From: Bacteroidales bacterium
GTDB lineage: Bacteria; Bacteroidota; Bacteroidia; Bacteroidales; F082
Direction: 5' to 3'
NCBI GenBank assembly: GCA_016290215.1
Contig: JAEETH010000030.1
Location: 1-37,505, forward strand
Length of the DNA stretch: 37,505 nucleotides
Shown: piece after piece, positions 7,627-15,046 of the stretch
Numbering within the stretch: the first letter of the stretch is position 1
Layout: every line of letters starts with the position of its first letter
The notes under the pieces: model-generated
The model's input: the letters and a program-made list of their open reading frames with translations, nothing else
Told to the model about the DNA's origin: nothing
The model's database searches: none
Made by a program: the position numbers and the translations under genes

Positions 7627-7673
7627 AACCATCTTTGCTTTTCCATTTGAAAGAATGGGAAGCAAGGATGGTT
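7627..7673 (+). terminator. Terminator after higBA
   Basis: AACCATC-tTTGCTT-tt-CCATT-loop-AATGG-ga-AGCAA-gGATGGTT forms a long stem with small internal bulges, followed by TATTTTA. It ends the higBA transcript, so dnaE must use its own promoter downstream. Confidence 0.75.
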
Positions 7674-7707
7674 TATTTTATGCTCGAGCCGCTTCCATTC
7701 CAAAAAC

Positions 7708-7752
7708 TTTGATTAAATTTACGGCGAAATTTTTGATTAAAAACTAATCAAA
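7708..7752. promoter_or_regulatory. Damage-regulon operator upstream of dnaE
   Basis: The block at 7711-7752 matches the dinB operator at 40/42 positions. Here the inverted repeat is perfect: TTTGATTA (7732-7739), aaaac, TAATCAAA (7745-7752). A direct copy of TTTGATTA is at 7708-7715, 24 bp away. It ends only 6 nt before the dnaE start codon, so a bound repressor would cover the promoter/start region. TAGTTTTG at 7754-7761 matches a -7 box but overlaps the start codon; the real transcription start needs mapping. Confidence 0.72.
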
Positions 7753-7758
7753 GTAGTT

Positions 7759-10674
7759 TTGTTAATCGCCGTTCATTCATATAACAGCCTGTGCTACGGC
7801 ACGATGCCGATTGCGGACTTGGTCACGAAGGCCGCCGCGATGGGCTATGTCGTCTTGCCTTTGACCGACATCAACACGACGATGGGCGTGGCCGATTTCG
7901 TGGTGGAATGTCAGCGGAAGGGTGTGCGGCCCGTCGTGGGCGTGGAGGTGCGCAACGGCAACGAACTGCTCTATGTGGCTTTGGCCAAAAACAAAGCAGG
8001 CTTCGCAGAATTGAACCGCTTCTTGACCCATCACAACCTCACTAAACAGCTTTTCCCCGAAATCGCACCGGATTGGGAACAGGTTTTCGTGATTTATCCT
8101 TTCGGGAAACGAAAACAGAACTTGTTGAAAAATAACGAATTTCTTGGCGTGCGTTTCTCCCAACTGACCAAACTGTACAACTGCGAATCCTTCAAGAAGT
8201 TGGTCGCCATGCAACCCGTGACCTTTGCCGAAGCCAACGATTTCCAATTGCACCAATGCATGCGCGCCATCGACGAAAATGTGCTGATTTCGCGCTTGGA
8301 GCCAGCCGCTTGTGCCACTCCCGACGAGATTCTCTTGCCCGCCGAAAGGCTGAAAACCACTTTTGTGCTTTATCCGCAACTTATTGAAAATGCGGAGCGT
8401 ATCTTGGACGAGTGCGAAATCAACTTGGACAACAGCGTGAAAAACAAGCGCACCTTCACGGGCAATGTCTATGACGACCGCGAGCTGCTGCGCAAGCTGG
8501 CTTTCGACGGCATGATGTACCGTTACGGCGCAGCCAACAAGACCGCTTATCGCCGCATCGAGAAGGAGTTGGACATCATCGAGCGGATGGGCTTTTGCGC
8601 CTATTTCCTCATCGCCTGGGAGATTGTGAAGTTCGCCATGTCGCAAGGCTTCTATCATGTCGGACGCGGCAGCGGAGCCAATAGCGTGGTGGCTTATTGT
8701 CTGAAAATCACCGATGTAGACCCGATTGAGTTGGACTTGTATTTCGAGCGTTTTCTCAACCCCAAGCGCAGCAGCCCGCCCGACTTCGACCTTGATTTCT
8801 CATGGAAGGATAGGGACATCGTCATCAAGCACATTTTCGATAAATATGGCCCTGAACATGTGGCTTTGCTTGGCGCGACGGTCACCTTCCAAAGCAACTC
8901 GCTTTGCCGTGAGTTAGGCAAGGTGTTCGGCTTGCCCAAGGGCGAAATCGACCTGATGGAGCGCAACCCCGAGGCTTTCGCCCGACAGAGCGAAATTGGG
9001 CGTCAGATTCTAACCATTGCTGAACGCCTCCGCGACTTCCCGCGCCAGCGTTCTATCCATGCTGGTGGCGTGCTGATTACGGAAGAACCCATCACCAACT
9101 TTGCCGCCCTCGACTTGCCGCCCAAGGGTTTCCCAACCACGCAATACGATATGTATTCAGCCGAGAAATTAGGTTTTGAGAAAATCGACATCCTCAGTCA
9201 GCGGGGTATCGCCCATATTCGAGATGCGGTGGAAATGGTGGAACGTGGCCGTGGTTTGCACATTGACATTCACCAGATTAACGCGTTGAAACAAGATGAA
9301 CTGATTCGTCGCCAGCTGCTCAAGGCAGAGACTTGTGGCTGTTTTTACATCGAGAGTCCAGCCATGCGCGGGCTGCTGCGAAAGTTACGTTGCAGCGACT
9401 ACAAAACCTTGGTCGCGGCCAGTTCCATCATTCGTCCGGGTGTGGCCAAGTCGGGGATGATGCGCGAATACATCAACCGTTTCCATCATCCTGAAACTGT
9501 GGATTATAAGCATCCGTTACTGAAAGAACTTTTGGCTGAAACCTATGGCGTGATGATTTATCAGGAGGATGTGCTCAAAGTGGGGCATTATTTTGCAGGT
9601 TTGGACTTGGCCGAGGCCGATGTGCTACGCCGCATGATGGGTCACAAGATGCGCGACAAGTCGGAATTTGAGGAGGTTACCAAACGCTTTTTCGACAACA
9701 GCAAAGCCAAGGGCTATCCTGATGCCTTGGTGAGCGAACTTTGGCGGCAGATCGAGTCGTTTTCGGGCTATTCTTTCTCCAAGGCACACTCGGCCTCATA
9801 CGCGGTGGAAAGTTACCAGAGCCTCTATCTGAAAAGCCATTATCCGCTTGAGTTTCAGGTAGCTGTGATTAACAACTTCGGCGGCTTCTATCAAACTTGG
9901 TTCTATTTCAACGAGGCGCGGCGCATGGGTGCAAAAATCCATCTGCCTTGCGTCAATCGTAGCGATTACCTCACCACCTTGAACGGTCGCACGATTTTCA
10001 TGGGGTTTGTGCATTTGCAGGGGTTGGAGCAGGCTTTTGTGGAACAGTTCCTCGCTGAACGAGAAGCCCGAGGGCCTTTCAAGAGCCTCGAAGACTTCAT
10101 TGCCAGAGTGCCATTCAAGATTGAGCAACTTGTTTTGCTCATTCGTGGTGGTGCGTTCGGCTTCACTCGAAAGCCCAAGGCCGAATTGCTGTGGCTGGCA
10201 CATTTGAGCAAAAGTGATGGTAAAAAGGAACAAGTTGACACCTTGTTCCAACTTGAAAACCAACATTTTGAGTTTCCCAATTTCACGGTCAATGTCTTGC
10301 AAAACGCCTACGATGAAGTTGAGTTGTATGGTTTCCCTGTCTCACTCACTTGGTTTGATATGCTGAAGACCAAATTCCGTGGCGAACTGATGGCTTGCCA
10401 GATGCTGAACTTCGTTGGACAACGCTATAGGATGCTCGGCAAATTGGTGACGGTGAAGTATGTTCGCACTTGCAAAGGCGATACGATGGCTCTTGCCACC
10501 TTCGTTGACGTTACAGGTGAAGCATTTGATACAGTGCATTTTCCACAAGTATTGAAGGCGTGGCCGTTTCAGGGTGACGGGGTTTATCTGCTTCTCGGTA
10601 AAGTAACAGAGGAGTTTGGACAGCCGTCGCTGGAGGTCGAGAAAATGGATAGGCTTGGGTATAAGACCCTATAA
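7759..10674 (+). CDS. DNA polymerase III alpha, error-prone DnaE2/ImuC type
   Basis: A 971-residue C-family polymerase, clearly shorter than replicative DnaE (about 1160 or more), as expected for the second, mutagenic alpha subunit. The order is N-terminal PHP domain (HSYNSLCYG, LTDINTTMG), palm with catalytic Asp344/Asp346 in PDFDLDF and Asp477 in FEKIDIL, fingers, a helix-hairpin-helix region, and a C-terminal OB fold (LGKLVTVKYV onward). The PHP motif that normally reads LTDH has Ile in place of His, so PHP-based proofreading is probably lost. The start is TTG: the only earlier in-frame codons before a stop at 7738 include no ATG or GTG, and the PHP motif begins at residue 6. The shared operator links it to dinB. 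Confidence 0.93.
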   Translation: MLIAVHSYNSLCYGTMPIADLVTKAAAMGYVVLPLTDINTTMGVADFVVECQRKGVRPVVGVEVRNGNELLYVALAKNKAGFAELNRFLTHHNLTKQLFPEIAPDWEQVFVIYPFGKRKQNLLKNNEFLGVRFSQLTKLYNCESFKKLVAMQPVTFAEANDFQLHQCMRAIDENVLISRLEPAACATPDEILLPAERLKTTFVLYPQLIENAERILDECEINLDNSVKNKRTFTGNVYDDRELLRKLAFDGMMYRYGAANKTAYRRIEKELDIIERMGFCAYFLIAWEIVKFAMSQGFYHVGRGSGANSVVAYCLKITDVDPIELDLYFERFLNPKRSSPPDFDLDFSWKDRDIVIKHIFDKYGPEHVALLGATVTFQSNSLCRELGKVFGLPKGEIDLMERNPEAFARQSEIGRQILTIAERLRDFPRQRSIHAGGVLITEEPITNFAALDLPPKGFPTTQYDMYSAEKLGFEKIDILSQRGIAHIRDAVEMVERGRGLHIDIHQINALKQDELIRRQLLKAETCGCFYIESPAMRGLLRKLRCSDYKTLVAASSIIRPGVAKSGMMREYINRFHHPETVDYKHPLLKELLAETYGVMIYQEDVLKVGHYFAGLDLAEADVLRRMMGHKMRDKSEFEEVTKRFFDNSKAKGYPDALVSELWRQIESFSGYSFSKAHSASYAVESYQSLYLKSHYPLEFQVAVINNFGGFYQTWFYFNEARRMGAKIHLPCVNRSDYLTTLNGRTIFMGFVHLQGLEQAFVEQFLAEREARGPFKSLEDFIARVPFKIEQLVLLIRGGAFGFTRKPKAELLWLAHLSKSDGKKEQVDTLFQLENQHFEFPNFTVNVLQNAYDEVELYGFPVSLTWFDMLKTKFRGELMACQMLNFVGQRYRMLGKLVTVKYVRTCKGDTMALATFVDVTGEAFDTVHFPQVLKAWPFQGDGVYLLLGKVTEEFGQPSLEVEKMDRLGYKTL

Positions 10675-10740
10675 TAGGTCGGCAAAATAGTTTTTTCTGC
10701 AATAGATTGAAAATGCAAGCGATAAATTCCCAATGTTTTG

Positions 10741-10748
10741 TATTTTTG
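10741..10748 (+). promoter_or_regulatory. -7 box of the TonB receptor operon
   Basis: TATTTTTG, a match to TAnnTTTG, 21 nt upstream of the ATG at 10770. This distance supports that start over an in-frame ATG at 10707, which lies upstream of the box. Confidence 0.6.
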
Positions 10749-10769
10749 CACAAATTTATTCCATTGAAA

Positions 10770-13115
10770 ATGCATCGAAAACTACTTCTATCAATTGTAT
10801 GTCTTTTTGGGTTGACATTCAGTGTGTTTGCACAGCAAAAAGGACAAGTCACGGGTGTCGTGAAAGACGCTGAGACCAACGAAACCTTGATTGGCGTTTC
10901 CATTTACGAAGAACGGTTGCAATTGGGTACCACGACCGATGAGAAAGGCCACTATACCTTGGACTTGCCTTTGGGCGACCACACGCTGCGTGTTTCTTAT
11001 GTCGGTTACACCACAATCAACAAAAAGGTGAATGTGACCACAAAGCCTCAGACCCTCAATATGAAATTGCATCCCGAGTCGGAGCGACTTTCTGAAGTGG
11101 AAATCACCAGCGAGCGCAAGGACCGCAACGTGACGGCCATGGCGATGAGTGTGCAAACCCTTGACATGATTACCATCAAGAAGATTCCCGCGCTGATGGG
11201 CGAAGTGGATGTTATCAAGAGCATCACGCTGTTGCCAGGTGTGGTGTCGGCATCGGAAGGTTCGTCGGGTTTCAGCGTGCGCGGTGGTTCCACCGACAAC
11301 AACCTCATACTTTTGGATGGTGCCCCGATTTACAATGCATCACATTTCCTCGGTTTCTTCTCAGTCTTCAATAATGACGTGGTGAAAGACGCCACATTAT
11401 ACAAAGGTGATATCCCCGCCAACTTTGGTGGCCGCCTTTCTTCGGTACTCGATGTGACAGTGAAGGACGAAATGCCTAAACGCTTTGGCATTCAAGGTGG
11501 TATTGGTTTGGTGACGAGCCATCTGATGCTTGAAACGCCGCTCTTCGACCATAAGACTTCAGTGCTGCTGGCAGGCCGTAGGACCTATGCGGGTCTCGTT
11601 TTGCCTTTCCTTGGCGAAGACTTGAATAAGTCAAAGATTAACTTCTATGATGTGAATGCTAAGATAACGCAGTCGCTTGGCAAGAACGACCGCCTTTTCC
11701 TTTCGTTCTACAACGGCCACGACCAGTTCTCCATGCAACAAATGATAGGCATGGGTTACGGCAATACCAGTGCCACATTGCGTTGGAGTCACATCTTCTC
11801 CGATCGCTTAACCTCCAACCTTTCTCTGATTGGGTCGAGATACCGCTATGATATTGATGTCAATTATAGTCCCTACGACTTTTCTATTAAGGCGGGTACC
11901 GACGCGCTCAGTCTCAACTACGACTTCTTTATGCATTGGAACGAACGTCATGTTTCGAAATTTGGCTTGACAACAGGCATCCAATCTTATTTGCAAGGTG
12001 AGGTTGAAGATAGGGGCGGGGCTTTGTCGCAATACCTTCAGATTGACCAATCGAAGTCGGTGGCGCGCAAGGGATTGGAGCATGGTTTGTATTTCACGCA
12101 TGATTATACCCCTACGCCGCGTCTTACTTTCCGTGCTGGCATGAGGTTGTCGTGTTTCCAAAATATTGGTGCTGAGGAGTTTTATGCCATTGATCCTATT
12201 CTGTATAATGTCAGTGATACGCTTCATTATGGCAAAGGCGAGGTGTTCAACACCGAAATCAATCCCGAACCCCGAGTGGCGGCCATGTATCAGGTGGATG
12301 AGCATTCGTCGGTTAAAGCCTCTTATTCGCGTACAGTACAGTATGCCCAAGTGGCTTCATCGGCAACGGGTGGCCTGCCGTTTGATGTTTGGTTCCCCGT
12401 CAGCCCCAACGTGAAGCCTCAGAAGTGCGACCAGTTTGCACTCGGCTATTTCCGCAATTTCCTCAATGATGCGATTGAAACTTCGGTGGAAGTGTATTAC
12501 AAGAATATGAAGAATGTCATTGACTTTAAGGACAATGCCATTACCTATGCTAACTTGTCGCTTGATGCTGAGTTGCGGACAGGAAAAGGTCGCTCATTTG
12601 GCGTCGAGCTTTTGGTGAGGAAGAGTGTTGGAAAGTTCACGGGATGGATTTCCTACACCTATTCACGTTCGTTCCGTACCATTAATGAAATCAGCCATAA
12701 TAAGGAATACCGTTCGCCCTACGACCGCCCGCATAATTTCGTTATCGTTGCGAACTATGATATTTCGCCTCGTATCAGTGTGGCTGCTAATTGGATATAC
12801 AATACTGGCCAACCCGTTACTTTCCCGAGTGGTCAATATACCATTAATGGCTTGACCTATGCCGTGTATAATGGCTACCGCAATCAGAGCCGTTATCCAG
12901 ACTATCATCGCCTCGACCTTTCGTTTACCTGCAAGTTGGGCAAATTAGATAATAGGAGGTGGCAGCACGAAATCAACGTTTCGGTGTATAACGCATACGC
13001 TCGTCACAACACTTGGGCCATTACCTTTGACCAAGACAAGAATGGTGCGATGGTAACTAAAAACATGTATCTGTTCTCAGCCGTACCTTCCATCTCCTAT
13101 AACTTCAAATACTGA
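10770..13115 (+). CDS. TonB-dependent receptor with carboxypeptidase-like N-domain
   Basis: A 781-residue outer-membrane transporter. A signal peptide (MHRKLLLSIVCLFGLTFSVFA) is followed by a carboxypeptidase-regulatory-like Ig fold (about 25-105: GVVKDAETNETLIGVSI...GTTTDEKGHYTLDLPLG...VSYVGY). The plug domain follows (about 115-230: LLPGVVSASEGSSGFSVRGGS, NLILLDGAPIYN, GRLSSVLDV), then a 22-strand-type barrel ending SISYNFKY. It imports a ligand using TonB/ExbBD energy; the substrate cannot be read from the sequence. The stop overlaps the next start (TGATG), so it is translationally coupled to a DUF4249 lipoprotein, a recurrent pairing in Bacteroidota. The gene looks intact. Confidence 0.95.
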   Translation: MHRKLLLSIVCLFGLTFSVFAQQKGQVTGVVKDAETNETLIGVSIYEERLQLGTTTDEKGHYTLDLPLGDHTLRVSYVGYTTINKKVNVTTKPQTLNMKLHPESERLSEVEITSERKDRNVTAMAMSVQTLDMITIKKIPALMGEVDVIKSITLLPGVVSASEGSSGFSVRGGSTDNNLILLDGAPIYNASHFLGFFSVFNNDVVKDATLYKGDIPANFGGRLSSVLDVTVKDEMPKRFGIQGGIGLVTSHLMLETPLFDHKTSVLLAGRRTYAGLVLPFLGEDLNKSKINFYDVNAKITQSLGKNDRLFLSFYNGHDQFSMQQMIGMGYGNTSATLRWSHIFSDRLTSNLSLIGSRYRYDIDVNYSPYDFSIKAGTDALSLNYDFFMHWNERHVSKFGLTTGIQSYLQGEVEDRGGALSQYLQIDQSKSVARKGLEHGLYFTHDYTPTPRLTFRAGMRLSCFQNIGAEEFYAIDPILYNVSDTLHYGKGEVFNTEINPEPRVAAMYQVDEHSSVKASYSRTVQYAQVASSATGGLPFDVWFPVSPNVKPQKCDQFALGYFRNFLNDAIETSVEVYYKNMKNVIDFKDNAITYANLSLDAELRTGKGRSFGVELLVRKSVGKFTGWISYTYSRSFRTINEISHNKEYRSPYDRPHNFVIVANYDISPRISVAANWIYNTGQPVTFPSGQYTINGLTYAVYNGYRNQSRYPDYHRLDLSFTCKLGKLDNRRWQHEINVSVYNAYARHNTWAITFDQDKNGAMVTKNMYLFSAVPSISYNFKY

Positions 13116-14020
13116 TGACTATGAAGAGAGTTGTTGGAATATTGTTGGTCAGTCTTTCCTTGTTGATGGCGACTTCGTGTACCGAAGAAATTATCATCGA
13201 CGTGGAAGATGGCGATCGCATGATAGGAGTTTCAGCAGTACTTACTGATGAGCTGAAGAGCCATGAGGTTGTCCTAAGCTATACGGACGATTTCTACAAC
13301 AATAATGAGGGAATCCGCATGGTGACGGGTGCCACCGTATATGTCACTGATGGCATCGACACGGTTTACTATGCCGAAGAACCTACAAAACCAGGGCATT
13401 ATTTTACAGCTCCTTTCGCTGGCAGAAAGAAGACATTATATCGTTTGTGCATCACCGCTCCCGATATTGAAGGCGAAATGGTGGATCTTTTTGCTGAGAG
13501 TTTTCTACCTGATAATGTGGACCAAATCGATAGTTTGGTGATGAAGCCATTCAATGGGGGTGAGGATACCGTCCCCACTGTATTCTTTGGCGACACCATC
13601 GAATTTCTTTATCCTTATTTCCAAAGCCTGTCGGATTCCACCATCGTTTATATGCCGATGATCTCGAGAAACGATACCTTGTTGACCGACACCTTGAATC
13701 AGCGTATGGTCATCCCAATGGCTGGTTATGCGGGCTTTTATGTGAATGGCCTCGAAATGCAAATGGCTAACAAGGAGATTCCCATATATTATCAGAGAAA
13801 GTCCGAGCTGAGAAATGGCGATGTGTTTCGAGCCGACTTGTATAGCATACAGTTGGATTACATCTTTTTTTACTATAGTCTGATGTTGTCGAATGGAAGT
13901 AATCCTATGTTGGGAGCACCTGCCAATGTGTCGACCAACATCCAGCCTTCGGGTTTGGGCGTGGGATGGTTCATGACGGCTTCCGTCGTTTCGGCAGAGA
14001 CCGTATTTGATGACAGATAA
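13115..14020 (+). CDS. DUF4249 lipoprotein, copy 1
   Basis: A 301-residue lipoprotein of the DUF4249 family. The signal ends in LMATSC (Cys22), followed directly by TEEIIIDVEDG, the typical acidic beta strand at the start of this family. The pattern HEVVLSYTDDFY, GATVYVTDG, TVYYAEEPTKPGHY and AGRKKTLYRL is shared with the next gene. It is presumably an outer-membrane accessory to the TonB receptor, in the way SusD-type proteins serve SusC, but function is not established. The ATG overlaps the receptor's TGA; a second ATG two codons later is an alternative start. Confidence 0.88.
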   Translation: MTMKRVVGILLVSLSLLMATSCTEEIIIDVEDGDRMIGVSAVLTDELKSHEVVLSYTDDFYNNNEGIRMVTGATVYVTDGIDTVYYAEEPTKPGHYFTAPFAGRKKTLYRLCITAPDIEGEMVDLFAESFLPDNVDQIDSLVMKPFNGGEDTVPTVFFGDTIEFLYPYFQSLSDSTIVYMPMISRNDTLLTDTLNQRMVIPMAGYAGFYVNGLEMQMANKEIPIYYQRKSELRNGDVFRADLYSIQLDYIFFYYSLMLSNGSNPMLGAPANVSTNIQPSGLGVGWFMTASVVSAETVFDDR

Positions 14021-14046
14021 TGAAGTTCGTATAAAATCAATAGGTT

Positions 14047-14967
14047 ATGAATATACTAAAAAGTCTTTTTCGTTCGTTGCCGTTCCTTTGTTTCATGCCG
14101 ATATGTGCTTGTACTGAGGAAGTGGTTTTGGATATGCCCGAAGGCGAGAAAAGGCCTGTCGTTGAAGGCTATTTGACTAATGAGGTTAAACGCCATGAGG
14201 TGATTCTCAGCTATTCGGCACCTTGCTATTCTAGCGAAAGGGAGATGATACCGGGTGCAGTGGTGTATGCGGTTGGTGGTGGTGACACCATCTATTATTA
14301 TGAACAACCAGATAAACCAGGTCATTACTTGACCGATTCGGTGGCAGGCCGCAAAAGTCGAAGGTATCACCTTGAGGTGCGTGTGGCAGAAAATACCATG
14401 TATAGCTCTCCTCTTCGCATGTATGCCGAAACGTATATGCCCAACAATGCAGCAGGTATCGATTCAGTAGGATTATTGCCCTTGCTGAATAAGGAAGGTA
14501 TCCCTTTCGTTGACGAGAAGGCTGCTGTTTGTGTTTGCCCGTATTTTCAGACACTTTCGAATCCTGATATTGTCTATAATGTGGAATTGTATCTGAATGG
14601 ATCCCGGTTCAGAAATAGACCATCGAAGTTATTACAGCTTTTCCAGATGCAAGGCTATGCTGGCTATTATTTCAACGGCCCCGAGATGTTGAAAGACAAT
14701 GCTCCGATTCCTGTTGGCATCATGAACAAATCCTATTTACATGAAGGTGATGTGGTAAAGGTTAAGCTGTATAGCATTTCGAAAGATTATTTATACTATT
14801 TGATGGGACAAAAGCTGGCTGTCGGTGTTAATCCTATCATGGGTGCCTTCCCTGCTATTACAACGAACATATTTTCAAATTGCATTGCCATCGGTTGGTT
14901 TGCGACCACATCGATGATTGAGGGTGAGTGCGTTTACCATGAGTCTATGTTCGAATCTGAAGAATGA
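14047..14967 (+). CDS. DUF4249 lipoprotein, copy 2
   Basis: A 306-residue paralogue of the preceding gene, 26 nt downstream. The signal peptide ends around CAC; Cys22 aligns with the lipidated Cys of copy 1 (both are followed by TEE). Shared landmarks: HEVILSYSAP, GAVVYAVGGGDTIYYYEQPDKPGHYL, AGRKSRRYHL, AGYYFNG and a C-terminal GWFATTS. The two copies have clearly diverged, so the duplication is old. It is the last gene of the receptor operon, with a terminator 22 nt after its stop. Confidence 0.87.
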   Translation: MNILKSLFRSLPFLCFMPICACTEEVVLDMPEGEKRPVVEGYLTNEVKRHEVILSYSAPCYSSEREMIPGAVVYAVGGGDTIYYYEQPDKPGHYLTDSVAGRKSRRYHLEVRVAENTMYSSPLRMYAETYMPNNAAGIDSVGLLPLLNKEGIPFVDEKAAVCVCPYFQTLSNPDIVYNVELYLNGSRFRNRPSKLLQLFQMQGYAGYYFNGPEMLKDNAPIPVGIMNKSYLHEGDVVKVKLYSISKDYLYYLMGQKLAVGVNPIMGAFPAITTNIFSNCIAIGWFATTSMIEGECVYHESMFESEE

Positions 14968-14988
14968 AGTGTTATCATAGCGTAAACG

Positions 14989-15026
14989 AAAAGGCGACCC
15001 CATCTTGTTGACGGGGCCGCCTTTTT
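14989..15026. terminator. Bidirectional terminator between convergent operons
   Basis: AAAA, GGCG-a-CCCC, an 11-nt loop, GGGG-c-CGCC, TTTTT. It serves the DUF4249 operon on the plus strand and the Rgp-like protease gene (stop at 15047) on the minus strand. Confidence 0.85.
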
Positions 15027-15046
15027 CTTGAATAGATAGGGCCGTG

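Noticed and set aside
7777-8658. 293-codon minus-strand frame opposite dnaE
   Set aside because: Antisense shadow of the PHP region; no recognisable domain, no promoter box.
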